Shown: positions 24,144 through 33,599 of the stretch, one piece after another
How positions within the stretch are numbered: position 1 is the first letter of the stretch
Layout of the letters: every line of letters begins with the position of its first letter
NCBI RefSeq assembly: GCF_025917005.1
Contig: NZ_CP078091.1
Location: 1,178,001 to 1,242,000, forward strand
Length of the DNA: 64,000 nucleotides
Direction: 5' to 3'
From: Porphyrobacter sp. ULC335
Lineage (GTDB): Bacteria > Pseudomonadota > Alphaproteobacteria > Sphingomonadales > Sphingomonadaceae
Position numbers and translations under genes: made by a program
Notes under the pieces: generated by a model
Told to the model about the DNA's origin: nothing
Seen by the model: the letters and a program-made list of their open reading frames with translations, nothing else
Databases searched by the model: none

Positions 24144-25412
24144 ATGGCCGAGGCTTACATCATCGACGCAGTGCGCACCCCGCGCGGGATCGGCAAGCAG
24201 GGCAAGGGCGCGCTGGCCGCGTGCCACCCGCAGCACCTCGCCGCCACGGTCCTCAAGGCGATCAAGGACCGCAACAATCTCGACACGGCGACGGTCGATG
24301 ACGTGATCTGGTCGGTCAGCACGCAGGACGGGATGCAGGCGGGCGACATGGGCCGCATGGCTGCGCTCGACGCGGGCTATGACATCACCTCCAGCGGCAC
24401 CACGCTCGACCGCTTCTGCGGCGGCGGCATCACCAGCGTTGCGCTGGCTTCGGCGCAGGTGATGAGCGGGATGGAAGATTGCGTCATCGCGGGCGGGACC
24501 GAGATGATGAGCCTCACCGCCGCGATGAGCCAGGAAAAGATGCGCGCCGGGATCAAGCCGCCGATGATGGGCAGCTACAATGCGCGCCTTCAGGCCGTGC
24601 ACCCGCAGTCGCACCAGGGCATCTGCGGCGATGCGATCGCGTCCAAGGAAGGCTTCACCCGCGAAGAACTGGACGAAGTCGGCTACCGCTCGCAGCAGCG
24701 CGCCGCCGAGGCGATTGCCGCGGGCCGCTTTGCCAAATCGGTAGTGCCGGTGGTGGGCGATGACGGCACGGTGCTGCTCGACCGCGAGGAATATCCCCGC
24801 CCGCAGACCACCCGCGAAGACCTTGCCAAGCTGGAGCCGGCCTTCCCCAAGATCGCCGACGTTCCTCTGGACGAGGCGGGCACGACCTTCCGCAAGCTGA
24901 TCAACCAGAAGTACCCCGATCTGGACATCCAGCACTTCCATCACGCGGGCAATTCCTCGGGCGTGGTTGATGGCGCGGCCGCCGTGCTGATCACCTCGAA
25001 GGACTATGCCGAAAAGCACGGCCTCAAGCCCCGCGCCCGCATCGTCGCCACCTGCAACATGGGCGATGATCCGACGCTGATGCTCAACGCGCCGGTGCCT
25101 GCCGCGAAGAAGGTGCTGGCCAAGGCCGGTCTCACCACTGACGATATCGACCTATATGAAATCAACGAGGCTTTCGCGGTCGTCGCGGCCAAGTTCGTGC
25201 GCGATCTCGATCTGGATTGGGACAAGGTCAACGTCAACGGCGGCTCAATCGCGCTGGGCCACCCGATCGGCGCGACGGGTTCGATCCTGATCGGCACCGT
25301 GGTGGACGAGCTGGAGCGTCGCGGCGGTCGTTATGGCCTCGTCACCATGTGCGCTGCGGGCGGCATGGCCCCGGCGATCATCGTCGAGCGCGTCGACGGC
25401 TTCGTCGACTGA
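24144..25412 (+). CDS. Acetyl-CoA C-acyltransferase (thiolase)
   Basis: 422 residues with the ribosome site GGAGAGAGGACC before ATG 24144. The nucleophilic Cys is in TTLDRFCGGGITSVALA at about residue 93. NEAFAV, GGSIALGHPIGATGSI (catalytic His) and TMCAAGGMAPA (second Cys) are all present, so it should be active. It performs the thiolytic step of beta-oxidation, or condensation in reverse. It is 10 nt upstream of the thiolase-like gene. Confidence 0.95.
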   Translation: MAEAYIIDAVRTPRGIGKQGKGALAACHPQHLAATVLKAIKDRNNLDTATVDDVIWSVSTQDGMQAGDMGRMAALDAGYDITSSGTTLDRFCGGGITSVALASAQVMSGMEDCVIAGGTEMMSLTAAMSQEKMRAGIKPPMMGSYNARLQAVHPQSHQGICGDAIASKEGFTREELDEVGYRSQQRAAEAIAAGRFAKSVVPVVGDDGTVLLDREEYPRPQTTREDLAKLEPAFPKIADVPLDEAGTTFRKLINQKYPDLDIQHFHHAGNSSGVVDGAAAVLITSKDYAEKHGLKPRARIVATCNMGDDPTLMLNAPVPAAKKVLAKAGLTTDDIDLYEINEAFAVVAAKFVRDLDLDWDKVNVNGGSIALGHPIGATGSILIGTVVDELERRGGRYGLVTMCAAGGMAPAIIVERVDGFVD

Positions 25413-25422
25413 GGCTGCACAC

Positions 25423-26949
25423 ATGATCGCTGACAATACGCCCGTTATTATCGGGGTCGGGCAGTATTCGGAACGGGTCGGAGAACCCGGCTACGAAGCG
25501 CTGTCCTATATGGACCTCGCCGGACGGGCGCTGGGGTCGGCGATTGCGGATTCGGGGGCGAGTGGTGACGTGGCGCAGGCCATCGACACCCTCGCCGCGA
25601 TCCGTGCTTTCGAAATGTCGCGGCCTGACCGCAAGCCGCCCTTCGGTGCGGCGGACAATGTACCGCGCGCGATTGCCAAGCGGGTGGGGGCTGATCCGAA
25701 GCGCGCGATCCTCACCACCACCGGCGGGCAGACCAACCAGCAATTGGTGGGCGAGTTTGCCTCGGCCATCGCGGCAGGCGACAGCCGCTGCGCGGTGATC
25801 GTCGGTTCCGAGGCGATCTCGACCGTGCTTGCGCTGACGGCCAAGGGCGAGATCCCAGACTGGTCGGAAGCCATCGGCGGCGAGTTTGAAGATCAGGGCT
25901 TCGGGGTCGAGGAACTGCTTGAGCCGGTGCTGTTCATGCACGGCGCCAGCGGGGCGATCCCGCTTTATGCGCTGGCGGAGAACGCGCGACGGCATAAGCT
26001 TGGGCTGGGGCTGGAGGAATACCGCCTCGCAATCGGCAAGCTGTTTGCACCCTTCACGCGCGTCGCGGCGGCAAACCCGCACTCGGCGGCTCCGGTCGAA
26101 CGGACGGCGGAGGAACTCGCCACGGTCACCGACCGCAACCGCATCGTTGCCGAACCCTATCCACGCATGACCGTGGCGCGCGATCAGGTGAATCAGGCGG
26201 CGGCGATCATCGTCGCCAGCGCCGGGCTGGCCCGCGAATTGGGCGTGCCCGAGGACAAGTGGGTCCACATCCACGCTGTCACTGCCGCGACCGAACTGAA
26301 GCTCTCGCAGCGGCCTGACTTGGCGGGCAACCCGGCCTCGCTTGGCAGTGTCGATGCGGCCCTGGCGCGCGCGGGCAAGGGCATCGACGCGATGCACTAT
26401 ATCGATTTCTACTCGTGCTTCGCGATCCCCGTATTCAACCAGTGCGACCATTTCGGCCTCTCCGTCGATGATCCGCGCGGGCTGACGCTGACGGGCGGGT
26501 TGCCGTTCTTCGGCGGGGCGGGGAACAACTACTCGGCCCACGCCATCGCCGAAGCGGTGCAGCGCGTGCGCGGCGACCGGGGCTCCTATGCGCTGGTCGG
26601 TGCGAACGGCGGGTGGATGAGCAAATATGCGACCGGCGTCTATTCCACCGAGCCTGCCGACTGGAGCGGAAACGACCGCTTCGCTGTGCTGCCCAAGGCG
26701 ACCGACAAGGTGCCGGTGGCGAAGGAGCCGGTGGCTGCGGCTGTGGTGGAGACCTACACCATCAACCGCGGGCCCAAGGGTGCCGAGGCGATCTTTATCG
26801 GGCGCTCCGACGCAGGCGAGCGGGTGGTGGGTAATGCCGATCTGACCGATCCCGCCACGTCAGCAGCCTTCGAAAGCGGCGAGCCTTTTGGCAAGCGCCT
26901 GACCCTGACGCAGGACGAACGCGGCCGGACGGTGGGCCGCATCGCCTGA
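25423..26949 (+). CDS. Thiolase-like protein type 1 (TLP1/SCP-x-like)
   Basis: 508 residues. The N-terminal thiolase fold begins MIADNTPVIIGVGQYSERVG. AILTTTGGQTNQQLVGEF replaces the usual Cys loop, so the classical nucleophile is not seen. Further on are AMHYIDFYSCFAIPVFN and LTLTGGLPFFGGAGNNYSAH. Residues of about 420-508 form an extra domain found in bacterial thiolase-like type 1 proteins. Its biochemical role is uncertain. It starts 10 nt after the true thiolase and should be co-transcribed. Confidence 0.85.
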   Translation: MIADNTPVIIGVGQYSERVGEPGYEALSYMDLAGRALGSAIADSGASGDVAQAIDTLAAIRAFEMSRPDRKPPFGAADNVPRAIAKRVGADPKRAILTTTGGQTNQQLVGEFASAIAAGDSRCAVIVGSEAISTVLALTAKGEIPDWSEAIGGEFEDQGFGVEELLEPVLFMHGASGAIPLYALAENARRHKLGLGLEEYRLAIGKLFAPFTRVAAANPHSAAPVERTAEELATVTDRNRIVAEPYPRMTVARDQVNQAAAIIVASAGLARELGVPEDKWVHIHAVTAATELKLSQRPDLAGNPASLGSVDAALARAGKGIDAMHYIDFYSCFAIPVFNQCDHFGLSVDDPRGLTLTGGLPFFGGAGNNYSAHAIAEAVQRVRGDRGSYALVGANGGWMSKYATGVYSTEPADWSGNDRFAVLPKATDKVPVAKEPVAAAVVETYTINRGPKGAEAIFIGRSDAGERVVGNADLTDPATSAAFESGEPFGKRLTLTQDERGRTVGRIA

Positions 26950-26976
26950 CCTTGCGCGAATCGCCCGTTTGCGGTA

Positions 26977-26998
26977 GATGGTTTCAATTGAAACTATC
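26977..26998. promoter_or_regulatory. Palindromic operator before hpd
   Basis: The 14-bp perfect palindrome GTTTCAATTGAAAC at 26981-26994 is extended by GAT/ATC on the outside with one mismatch. It ends 21 nt before the hpd start at 27020. Its AT-rich symmetric form suits a MarR-, Lrp- or IclR-type regulator of tyrosine breakdown, whose identity cannot be read here. It lies inside the longer open frame starting at 26978, which argues for the later start. Confidence 0.65.
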
Positions 26999-27019
26999 TC
27001 GACAGCGGGGACTGAAGTG

Positions 27020-28135
27020 ATGAACGCGCCGACCAAGGATCTTTTCGAAAACCCTGTCGGCCTCGACGGCTTCGAATTCGTCGAGTTCTGCGCGCCGGAA
27101 AAGGGCATGCTTGAGCCCGTCTTTGAAGCGATGGGCTTCACCCGCGTGGCGCAGCACCGTTCCAAGGACGTGCACTTGTGGCGTCAGGGCGGCATCAACC
27201 TGATCGCCAATTACGAGCCGCGCAGCCCTGCCTGGTACTTCGCGCGCGAGCATGGCGCTTCGGCCTGCGGCATGGCGTTCCGGGTGCGCGACGCGGCCAA
27301 GGCCTATGACCACCTGATCGCCAAGGGTGCAGAGCCCGTCGCGGTGCAGACCGGGGTGATGGAACTGCGCATCCCCGCGATCCGCGGCATCGGCGGCGCG
27401 ATCCTCTATCTCGTCGACCGCTACGAAGGCGCGGAAAAGGCGGGCGGCCTCAGCATCTACGACATCGATTTCGAATATCTGCCCGGGGTGGACAAGCACC
27501 CCGAAGGCGCGGGTTTCCACACCATCGATCACCTCACCCACAACGTTTACACCGGCCGCATGAAGTATTGGGCGGACTATTACGAGACGCTGTTCAACTT
27601 CCGCGAGATCCGCTTCTTCGACATCAAGGGCGAATATACCGGCCTCACTTCCAAGGCGCTGACCGCGCCCGATGGCAAGATCCGCATTCCGCTCAATGAA
27701 GAGGGCGAGGGCGGGAAGGGCCAGATCGAGGAGTTCCTGCGCGCCTTCAACGGTGAGGGCATCCAGCACATCGCGCTGATCTGCGACGATCTTCCGGCTT
27801 GCTGGGACCGGCTGCAAAAGCTCGGCGTGCCCTTCATGACCGCGCCGCCTGCGACCTATTACGAGATGCTCGCCGAACGCCTGCCGGGTCACGGCGAGGA
27901 TGTGAGCCAGCTCCAGATGCGCGGCATCCTGATGGACGGCACCACAGAAGGCGGCCAGCCCCGCCTGCTGCTCCAGATTTTCGCGCAGGCACAGGTCGGG
28001 CCGGTGTTCTTCGAATTCATCCAGCGCAAGGGCGACGACGGCTTTGGCGAGGGCAACTTCAAGGCGCTGTTCGAGAGCATGGAGCGCGACCAGATCATCC
28101 GCGGCGTGCTCAATGTCGAGGAGCCGGCCGAATGA
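27020..28135 (+). CDS. hpd: 4-Hydroxyphenylpyruvate dioxygenase
   Basis: 371 residues. HPPD converts 4-hydroxyphenylpyruvate to homogentisate in tyrosine breakdown with Fe(II). The iron ligands are visible: His in [12 protein letters not shown], His in [11 protein letters not shown] and Glu in [20 protein letters not shown]. The start [20 protein letters not shown] is the family start. An ATG at 26978 in the same frame would add 14 residues encoded by an operator palindrome. The stop overlaps the next gene as ATGA. Homogentisate dioxygenase is not in the window. Confidence 0.95.
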   Translation: MNAPTKDLFENPVGLDGFEFVEFCAPEKGMLEPVFEAMGFTRVAQHRSKDVHLWRQGGINLIANYEPRSPAWYFAREHGASACGMAFRVRDAAKAYDHLIAKGAEPVAVQTGVMELRIPAIRGIGGAILYLVDRYEGAEKAGGLSIYDIDFEYLPGVDKHPEGAGFHTIDHLTHNVYTGRMKYWADYYETLFNFREIRFFDIKGEYTGLTSKALTAPDGKIRIPLNEEGEGGKGQIEEFLRAFNGEGIQHIALICDDLPACWDRLQKLGVPFMTAPPATYYEMLAERLPGHGEDVSQLQMRGILMDGTTEGGQPRLLLQIFAQAQVGPVFFEFIQRKGDDGFGEGNFKALFESMERDQIIRGVLNVEEPAE

Positions 28136-28695
28136 CCCACCCCGTTGCCCTGTCAGGAATCCACCACGCCGCCTATCGCTGCAAGGACGCGAAGGAGACG
28201 GTGGAATGGTACGCCCGCGTGCTCGGCATGACCTACACCACCGCCTTTGCCGAGGATCACGTGCCTTCGACCGGCGAGTATGATCCCTACATGCACATCT
28301 TCCTGGATGCGGGGAACGGCAACATCCTCGCCTTCTTCGAACTGCCGAACCAGCCGGAGATGGGCAAGGACCCGAACACCCCGGCGTGGGTGCAGCACTT
28401 GGCGCTGAAAGTGCCTTCCGAAGAGGCGCTGCTCGCCGCCAAGGCGCATATCGAGGCGCAGGGCATCGACGTGCTCGGCCCGACGCATCACGGCATCTTC
28501 AAGTCTATCTACTTCTTCGACCCTAACGGTCACCGCGTGGAACTCGCGGCGGACATTGGCACTCCAGAGCAATACGAGGAACTCGCCCGCGTCGCGCCGG
28601 TGATGCTGGAGGAATGGTCGCAGACCAAGAAAGCCCCGCGCCACGCCGACTGGCTGCACGAACTGGCGCGCGCGGAACATGCCGCGAAGGCATGA
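28132..28695 (+). CDS. VOC (glyoxalase/bleomycin resistance) superfamily protein
   Basis: 187 residues with two beta-alpha-beta3 units. Likely metal ligands are His in SGIHHAAYR, a His in VQHLALKV and Glu in [11 protein letters not shown]. It is translationally coupled to hpd by ATGA, so it probably acts in the same aromatic pathway. Family members include extradiol dioxygenases, isomerases and glyoxalases; no choice can be made from sequence. Confidence 0.85.
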   Translation: MTHPVALSGIHHAAYRCKDAKETVEWYARVLGMTYTTAFAEDHVPSTGEYDPYMHIFLDAGNGNILAFFELPNQPEMGKDPNTPAWVQHLALKVPSEEALLAAKAHIEAQGIDVLGPTHHGIFKSIYFFDPNGHRVELAADIGTPEQYEELARVAPVMLEEWSQTKKAPRHADWLHELARAEHAAKA

Positions 28696-28705
28696 CACCT
28701 AACAT

Positions 28706-28719
28706 TTGATCTGACGCAA
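28706..28719 (+). promoter_or_regulatory. Possible FnrL-like half-conserved box before bchE
   Basis: TTGATCTGACGCAA has one perfect half of the FNR consensus TTGAT-N4-ATCAA and 3 of 5 bases in the other. It lies 56 nt before the bchE start. FnrL control of the oxygen-independent cyclase is known in Rhodobacter; here it is only suggested. Confidence 0.35.
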
Positions 28720-28775
28720 AGCGCGAGGCCGCCACCTCCCCCAGTTTGGGCCAACCAACAAGGGGGAGTCGGCCC

Positions 28776-30401
28776 ATGCGCATTCTGTTCGTTCATCCCA
28801 ACTACCGTTCCGGCGGAGCCGAGATTGCCGGCACCTGGCCGCCCGCATGGGTCGCCTATCTCTCCGGCCCGCTTAAGCGCGCAGGCTTCGACGACATCAC
28901 CTTCATCGACGCCATGACCGAGGGGCTGTCGGATGAGGAACTGGCGGAGCGGATGGCCGCGCTCCAACCGGATATCGTCGGCACAACCGCTATCACCCCG
29001 TCGATCTACGCCGCCGAACGCGTGCTCGAAGTCGCCGCCTTCACCGTGCCCAAGGCCGTGCGCGTGCTTGGCGGCATCCACGCGACCTTTATGTATGCGC
29101 AGGTGCTCGCCGAGGCGCCGCACATCGACGTGATCGTGCGCGGGGAGGGCGAGGAAATCGCGGTCGAACTCTTCACTGCGATTAAGGAAGGCCGCTGGCC
29201 GCAGGACGCGCGCGCCATCAAGGGCCTCGCCTATCGCGAGGGCGAGACGGTCATCGCCACCGAAGCTGCCGACACGATCAAGGATATGGCCTCGATCAAG
29301 CCCGACTGGGACGTGCTTGACTGGAGCCAGTACACCTACATCCCCTTGGGCACCCGCGTCGCCATCCCCAACCTCGCGCGGGGGTGTCCCTTCACCTGTT
29401 CGTTCTGTTCGCAGTGGAAGTTCTGGCGCGATTACCGGGTGCGCGATCCGAAAGACGTGGTCGACGAGATCGAGGAACTGCACGAAAAGCACGGCGTCGG
29501 CTTCTTCATCCTCGCCGATGAGGAACCGACCATCAACCGCAAGACCTTCATCAAGTTCTGTCAGGAGCTGATTGACCGCGGCCTGCCCGACAAAGTGAAG
29601 TGGGGCATCAACACCCGCGTCACCGATATTTACCGCGACAAGGAATTGCTCTCCTTCTACCGCCGCGCCGGCCTCGTCCATGTCAGCCTCGGCACCGAGG
29701 CCGCGGCGCAGATGAAGCTCGACCGGTTCAACAAGGAAACCAAGGTCGAGGAGAACAAGGAAGCGATCCGGCTGCTGCGCGCGGCGGATATCTTCGTCGA
29801 GGCGCAGTTCATCGTCGGCCTCGACAATGAAACGCCCGAAACGCTGGAGGAGACCTTCCAGATGGCGTGGGACTGGCAGCCGGATCTCGCCAACTGGGCG
29901 ATGTACACGCCCTGGCCCTACACGCCGCTGTTCGAGACGCTGAAGGACCAGGTCGAGGTCCATGATTTCAGCAAGTACAACTTCGTTACCCCGATCATGA
30001 AGCCCGCCGCGATGGAGCGGGGCGAGTTGCTCGACGGAGTCATGAAGAACTACCGTCGCTTCTATATGCGCAAGGCGCTGTTTCACTATCCGTGGCGCGG
30101 CACCGGCTTCCGGCGGCGGTACTTGCTCGGGTGCCTCTATGCCTTCCTGCGGGCGGGCTTCAAGCGGAGCTTCTACGATCTCGGCAAGGCGGGCTACTGG
30201 GGACCACAGACCGCGAAGAAGGTCGAATTCCACTTCGACGAGAGCCGCCTCGCCGCTGCCGACGCCGCGACCGACTGGGTGACCAATGCAGACAAGGCCG
30301 CGCAGGCGCAGGAGCGCCGCGAGGCAGTGCGCGCGCAGATGAAAGCCCGAGGGAAGGAACGCGGTGAGACACGCCGGCGGGACCGGATCGATGTCGATTG
30401 A
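28776..30401 (+). CDS. bchE: Mg-protoporphyrin IX monomethyl ester anaerobic oxidative cyclase
   Basis: 541 residues. BchE is the radical SAM, cobalamin-dependent cyclase that forms the isocyclic ring of bacteriochlorophyll without oxygen. Residues 1 to about 140 are the B12-binding Rossmann domain ([20 protein letters not shown]). The radical SAM cluster motif is [17 protein letters not shown] (C-x3-C-x2-C) near residue 205. The C-terminal part matches the family length and includes YYPWRGTG-like [24 protein letters not shown] precedes the ATG. bchJ overlaps its 3' end by 11 nt. The presence of these genes points to a phototroph. Confidence 0.94.
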   Translation: MRILFVHPNYRSGGAEIAGTWPPAWVAYLSGPLKRAGFDDITFIDAMTEGLSDEELAERMAALQPDIVGTTAITPSIYAAERVLEVAAFTVPKAVRVLGGIHATFMYAQVLAEAPHIDVIVRGEGEEIAVELFTAIKEGRWPQDARAIKGLAYREGETVIATEAADTIKDMASIKPDWDVLDWSQYTYIPLGTRVAIPNLARGCPFTCSFCSQWKFWRDYRVRDPKDVVDEIEELHEKHGVGFFILADEEPTINRKTFIKFCQELIDRGLPDKVKWGINTRVTDIYRDKELLSFYRRAGLVHVSLGTEAAAQMKLDRFNKETKVEENKEAIRLLRAADIFVEAQFIVGLDNETPETLEETFQMAWDWQPDLANWAMYTPWPYTPLFETLKDQVEVHDFSKYNFVTPIMKPAAMERGELLDGVMKNYRRFYMRKALFHYPWRGTGFRRRYLLGCLYAFLRAGFKRSFYDLGKAGYWGPQTAKKVEFHFDESRLAAADAATDWVTNADKAAQAQERREAVRAQMKARGKERGETRRRDRIDVD

Positions 30402-31008
30402 GCGCCGGTTACTGCCGCGCCGCAAACCCGGCGCGCTGATCGGACCGAACGCCGTCCTTCAAGCGGTGGCAGTGATGGAGGAACGGCTCGGGCACACCGA
30501 GACCGCCGCGATCCTCGCCGATGCGCAGATCGCGCGGCTGCCGAGTGGCGCGCACATGATCCCCGAGATCGAGGCGCTGCGGCTGCACCGCTGGCTGGCG
30601 CTGCACGATCCGATGGGCGCGCTTGTCATCGCCGAGGAGGCGGGAGCGCGCACCGCCGACTACATCATCGCCAACCGCATTCCGCGTGCCGCCTGCTGGC
30701 TGCTGCGCCACCTGCCCCCAAGCCTCGCCGCGCCGCTGCTGATGGCCGCGATCAGGAAGCATGCATGGACCTTCATCGGCGCGGGCGTGTTCACACCCAG
30801 CGGAGCATGGCGTTTCACCATCGACCGCAGCAAGGCCGATGACAGCATTCCGCCGCCACCCAGCCTGTTCCTGTGGTACGCGGCGGTCTTCACCCGCCTC
30901 TACCGCATGCTGGTGGCAGGCGACTGCACCTGCCGGATGGATGAGGCCGGGCAGGACTTTCCGCCCCGCCGCGCTTACGCGTTCATTCGGGCGCAGGGCC
31001 GCAGCTGA
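30391..31008 (+). CDS. bchJ: Bacteriochlorophyll 4-vinyl reductase-family protein BchJ
   Basis: 205 residues from ATG 30391 (a GTG at 30364 is an alternative that overlaps bchE by 38 nt). The start [19 protein letters not shown] and the V4R-type domain at the C-terminus ([26 protein letters not shown]) are those of BchJ. The protein was named a vinyl reductase, although BciA/BciB do the main reduction and BchJ may assist substrate handling (family knowledge). It overlaps bchE and, at its 3' end, the convergent retropepsin-like gene by 26 nt. Confidence 0.85.
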   Translation: MSIERRLLPRRKPGALIGPNAVLQAVAVMEERLGHTETAAILADAQIARLPSGAHMIPEIEALRLHRWLALHDPMGALVIAEEAGARTADYIIANRIPRAACWLLRHLPPSLAAPLLMAAIRKHAWTFIGAGVFTPSGAWRFTIDRSKADDSIPPPPSLFLWYAAVFTRLYRMLVAGDCTCRMDEAGQDFPPRRAYAFIRAQGRS

Positions 31009-31957
31009 GGCGGATTTCGCTCAAGGCGAAGTCATAGGTGATGCTTGAACAATGGCTGATCTGGTCGCGGCCGATGCGGGTCAGCAGGTCGGGCCGGCCC
31101 CTGCCCTTGCGGCGGCTGACGAGAATGCGATCCTTTTCGAAGCGCGGGTCATCTTCGGCGATCTCGCCCACCCGCTTGGGATCGCCATAATCCTCCACCC
31201 GCACCGCGAAGCGCGCCACCGCCAACTCGCCGAGCATGATCGGCTCGGCGATGCGCATCATCCTGGTCGGGCGCTCGACCCCGAAGTTCATTACGGCGAT
31301 GCCGTCGGATGCCGGTTCGAACCCGCCTTCCTGATGGGTGGCGATGAAGTTGGCGGTGGGCGCGGTGACGAGGTTTTCGGCCCGCTGCGGCGCAAACACC
31401 ATCGTCAGCTTTTTCTTGCCGACCATGACCTGTGTCCCGAGCCGCGTATCGCGCTCGCCCCCGCTGCGGGTCATCGCAAAGCGCTGGATGGTCTCATCCG
31501 CGCCGGGCGGCGCAAACATGAAGGTGACCTGCTTGTAAGGCAGGTTGTGCACGCCGATCACGCCATCGGCCTTGCGCGAGGCGAAACGTTCGCTCCAGCT
31601 GATGGTCTTTGCTGCCGGCAGCCCGTCGCCGAAGTCGATGGCCTGCACGGCGCTCAACCCATCGACCACGACCGGGCCGAAGCGCCAGCCGCGGCGCGTC
31701 TGGGGCAGCAGCTGCAACCGCGCCGCGACCGCGCTGTTGATGACGGGCGGGCCGAAGGAGTCGCTGCTGACCTCCAGCCGCAGGGGAACGCCGTTGAGTG
31801 TCACGGTGATGATGTTGTCACCCTCAAGCACGAGAGCATCGAGCAGCGGCGCTGCGGGGGCGGCGATGTCCTGCGCCGTGGCAAGAGCCGGGACAGCGAG
31901 CAAGCCGAGTGCTGACAGGGCTGTGTGAAAATGTGCGACCATTGCTGCAAAACGCAT
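30983..31957 (-). CDS. Exported retropepsin-like protein, hypothetical
   Basis: 324 residues with a signal peptide ending ALATAQD. NGVPLRLEVSSDSFGPPVIN and KADGVIGVHNLPY resemble the paired loops of retropepsin-like aspartyl proteases, but the usual D-T/S-G triad reads D-S-F-G. Activity is therefore doubtful. The second half has no recognised domain and ends in a Cys pair. It is convergent with bchJ. A different beta-barrel fold is possible. Confidence 0.55.
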   Translation of the reverse strand: MRFAAMVAHFHTALSALGLLAVPALATAQDIAAPAAPLLDALVLEGDNIITVTLNGVPLRLEVSSDSFGPPVINSAVAARLQLLPQTRRGWRFGPVVVDGLSAVQAIDFGDGLPAAKTISWSERFASRKADGVIGVHNLPYKQVTFMFAPPGADETIQRFAMTRSGGERDTRLGTQVMVGKKKLTMVFAPQRAENLVTAPTANFIATHQEGGFEPASDGIAVMNFGVERPTRMMRIAEPIMLGELAVARFAVRVEDYGDPKRVGEIAEDDPRFEKDRILVSRRKGRGRPDLLTRIGRDQISHCSSITYDFALSEIRLSCGPAPE

Positions 31958-31974
31958 CGGGCAGCGCGCCGTTC

Positions 31975-32298
31975 CTATCGCCCGCCGCGCGCCTTGCGCT
32001 CGGCCTCGCGCTGCTGGCGCAGCAGTTTCTCGACATCGACCACTTCGGCGCGGGCCTTCATCCAGCGGATGCTCGCAAGGCTCCAGACCAGCGTCACCGC
32101 CAGGTATAGCGCCAGCGCGGCCCAGAATTCAGGACGACCTTCGAGGCTTTCCGCGTAGATGGCAAACACCACGGTCGGCACCGCGAACACCGCCATCCAC
32201 ACGCCGAATTGTGTCCACCCGGCTTTGCCCCGCGGCACAATGGTGAAATTCCACGGCCCGCGCCGGTACATCACAAAGGGCTTGTCCTGTTCACGCAT
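31975..32298 (-). CDS. Small two-TM membrane protein, hypothetical
   Basis: 107 residues. Two hydrophobic segments at about 32-48 and 58-78 are followed by a basic cytoplasmic helix (KLLRQQREAERKARGG). Its start overlaps the stop of the Arc-like gene by 8 nt, making it the third gene of the SPFH operon. No family is recognised. Confidence 0.7.
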   Translation of the reverse strand: MREQDKPFVMYRRGPWNFTIVPRGKAGWTQFGVWMAVFAVPTVVFAIYAESLEGRPEFWAALALYLAVTLVWSLASIRWMKARAEVVDVEKLLRQQREAERKARGGR

Positions 32299-32506
32299 CG
32301 CTATCTCCTTCAGGGGCGGTGCCCGGCGGGCGTCCGCGCCTCGGCGCTTCGCTGCGCGCAGGCCTGACCCCGCGCCGCGCCAGCGCCTCGCGCAGCAGCA
32401 CCTCGATCTCGGCGTTCACGCTGCGCAGCTCGGCATCGGCGAGCCGCTGGACCGCATCGTGAAGCGCCGGATCGAGGCGCAGGGGAAAGGCTTTCTTCCC
32501 GGTCAT
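32291..32506 (-). CDS. Arc-like ribbon-helix-helix protein
   Basis: 71 residues. FPLRLDPALHDAVQRLAD then RSVNAEIEVLLREAL is the ribbon-helix-helix pattern of the Arc family, with a basic, disordered tail (PRRGRPPG). RHH proteins bind short inverted repeats as dimers of dimers. The gene starts 7 nt after the SPFH stop. A role as repressor at the composite palindrome 33436-33465 upstream of its own operon is a natural guess. Confidence 0.8.
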   Translation of the reverse strand: MTGKKAFPLRLDPALHDAVQRLADAELRSVNAEIEVLLREALARRGVRPARSEAPRRGRPPGTAPEGDSDA

Positions 32507-32513
32507 GGCACGA

Positions 32514-33419
32514 TCAGTAAAGCGACCCTGCGTTGACCACCGGCTGCGTGTCACGCTCTCCGCACAGCACGACCATCAGGTTCGACACCATCGCCGCCTT
32601 GCGCTCGTCGTCGAGGTCGACGACGCCCCGCTCGCTGAGCTGGGCGAGCGCCATTTCCACCATCGTCACCGCACCTTCGACCAGCTTTTTGCGCGCCGAG
32701 ATCACCGCTTCGGCCTGCTGGCGGCGCAGCATCGCCCCGGCGATCTCGGGGGCATAGGCGAGGTGGGTGAGGCCGCATTCGTCAACCGTGATGCCCGCGA
32801 CCGACAGACGCTCGATCAGGGCGGCGCGCAGTTCCACGCCCACTTCCTCGTGATTGCCGCGCAAGGTGACTTCGAGATGCTCGATATCGTCGTAAGGGTA
32901 GCGCGATCCGATCGCCCGCACCGCCGCTTCCATCTGGGCGGTGACGAATTCGCGGTAATCATCAACATCGAACAGCGCCTGCGCGGTGTCGGTGACACGC
33001 CACACGACCTGCGCGGCCATCTCGATCGGGTTGCCGCGCGCGTCGTTGACCTTGATCGTCTGCGAAATCACGTTGTTGGCGCGCACCGCGATCTTGGTCT
33101 TGCCGAGCCACGGCAGCACCCAGCGCAGACCTTCGTTGCGGTCGGTGCCCTTGTAAGCGCCAAACAACTGGATCGCGGCGGCCTCGTTCGGGTTGATCAT
33201 GTAGAAGCCGGTCAGGATGAACAGGCCGACGAAGCCGATCACCACAGCGCCGATCAGAGGCAGGCCGTTCGGCGGGCCTTCACCCGAGACGGCGCTGAAG
33301 AACAGCCACGCGGCAAGCGCGACCATCGCGAGGCTGACGAGCAGCATGACATAACCGCTTTGGGTCGCCGCCGGCATTTCCCGGCTACGGTTGAGGGCGG
33401 GGGTATCAGCAGGGGACAT
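32514..33419 (-). CDS. SPFH (stomatin/prohibitin/band 7) domain protein
   Basis: 301 residues from ATG 33419, with GGAG 7 nt upstream. Two N-terminal membrane segments (about 23-43 and 53-75) precede an SPFH domain with [17 protein letters not shown] and LRWVLPWL. The C-terminal coiled helix has [19 protein letters not shown]. Such proteins oligomerise at membranes and often partner proteases or respond to stress. It leads an operon with the Arc-like and small membrane proteins. Confidence 0.9.
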   Translation of the reverse strand: MSPADTPALNRSREMPAATQSGYVMLLVSLAMVALAAWLFFSAVSGEGPPNGLPLIGAVVIGFVGLFILTGFYMINPNEAAAIQLFGAYKGTDRNEGLRWVLPWLGKTKIAVRANNVISQTIKVNDARGNPIEMAAQVVWRVTDTAQALFDVDDYREFVTAQMEAAVRAIGSRYPYDDIEHLEVTLRGNHEEVGVELRAALIERLSVAGITVDECGLTHLAYAPEIAGAMLRRQQAEAVISARKKLVEGAVTMVEMALAQLSERGVVDLDDERKAAMVSNLMVVLCGERDTQPVVNAGSLY

Positions 33420-33435
33420 GACGAATCTCCATAAA

Positions 33436-33465
33436 CGATATAATTGTGATATCACTTTTATATCA
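33436..33465. promoter_or_regulatory. Composite palindromic operator of the SPFH operon
   Basis: The centre is a perfect GTGATATCAC (33446-33455). The outer arms CGATATAA (33436-33443) and TTATATCA (33458-33465) are inverted copies with one mismatch, set 2 nt from the centre on each side. The element is AT-rich in a GC-rich setting and ends 16 nt before the SPFH start, so it probably overlaps the promoter. The TIR gene starts 135 nt away on the other side. Confidence 0.7.
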
Positions 33466-33599
33466 TAGGTTGGGGCTGTCAAGAGGATCGGGCATCTGCC
33501 ACGCACCGCTCCGTGCGTATCGACACTTGGCGCGGAGGGCGATTTGGCTGTAGCAGTCATCCAAGGTATTCTTACGCAGGGCGAGGGGGGGAAGGTCAG

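Noticed and set aside
26978..27019. Earlier ATG for hpd
   Set aside because: The added codons are the operator palindrome, and the family start begins at MNAPTKD.
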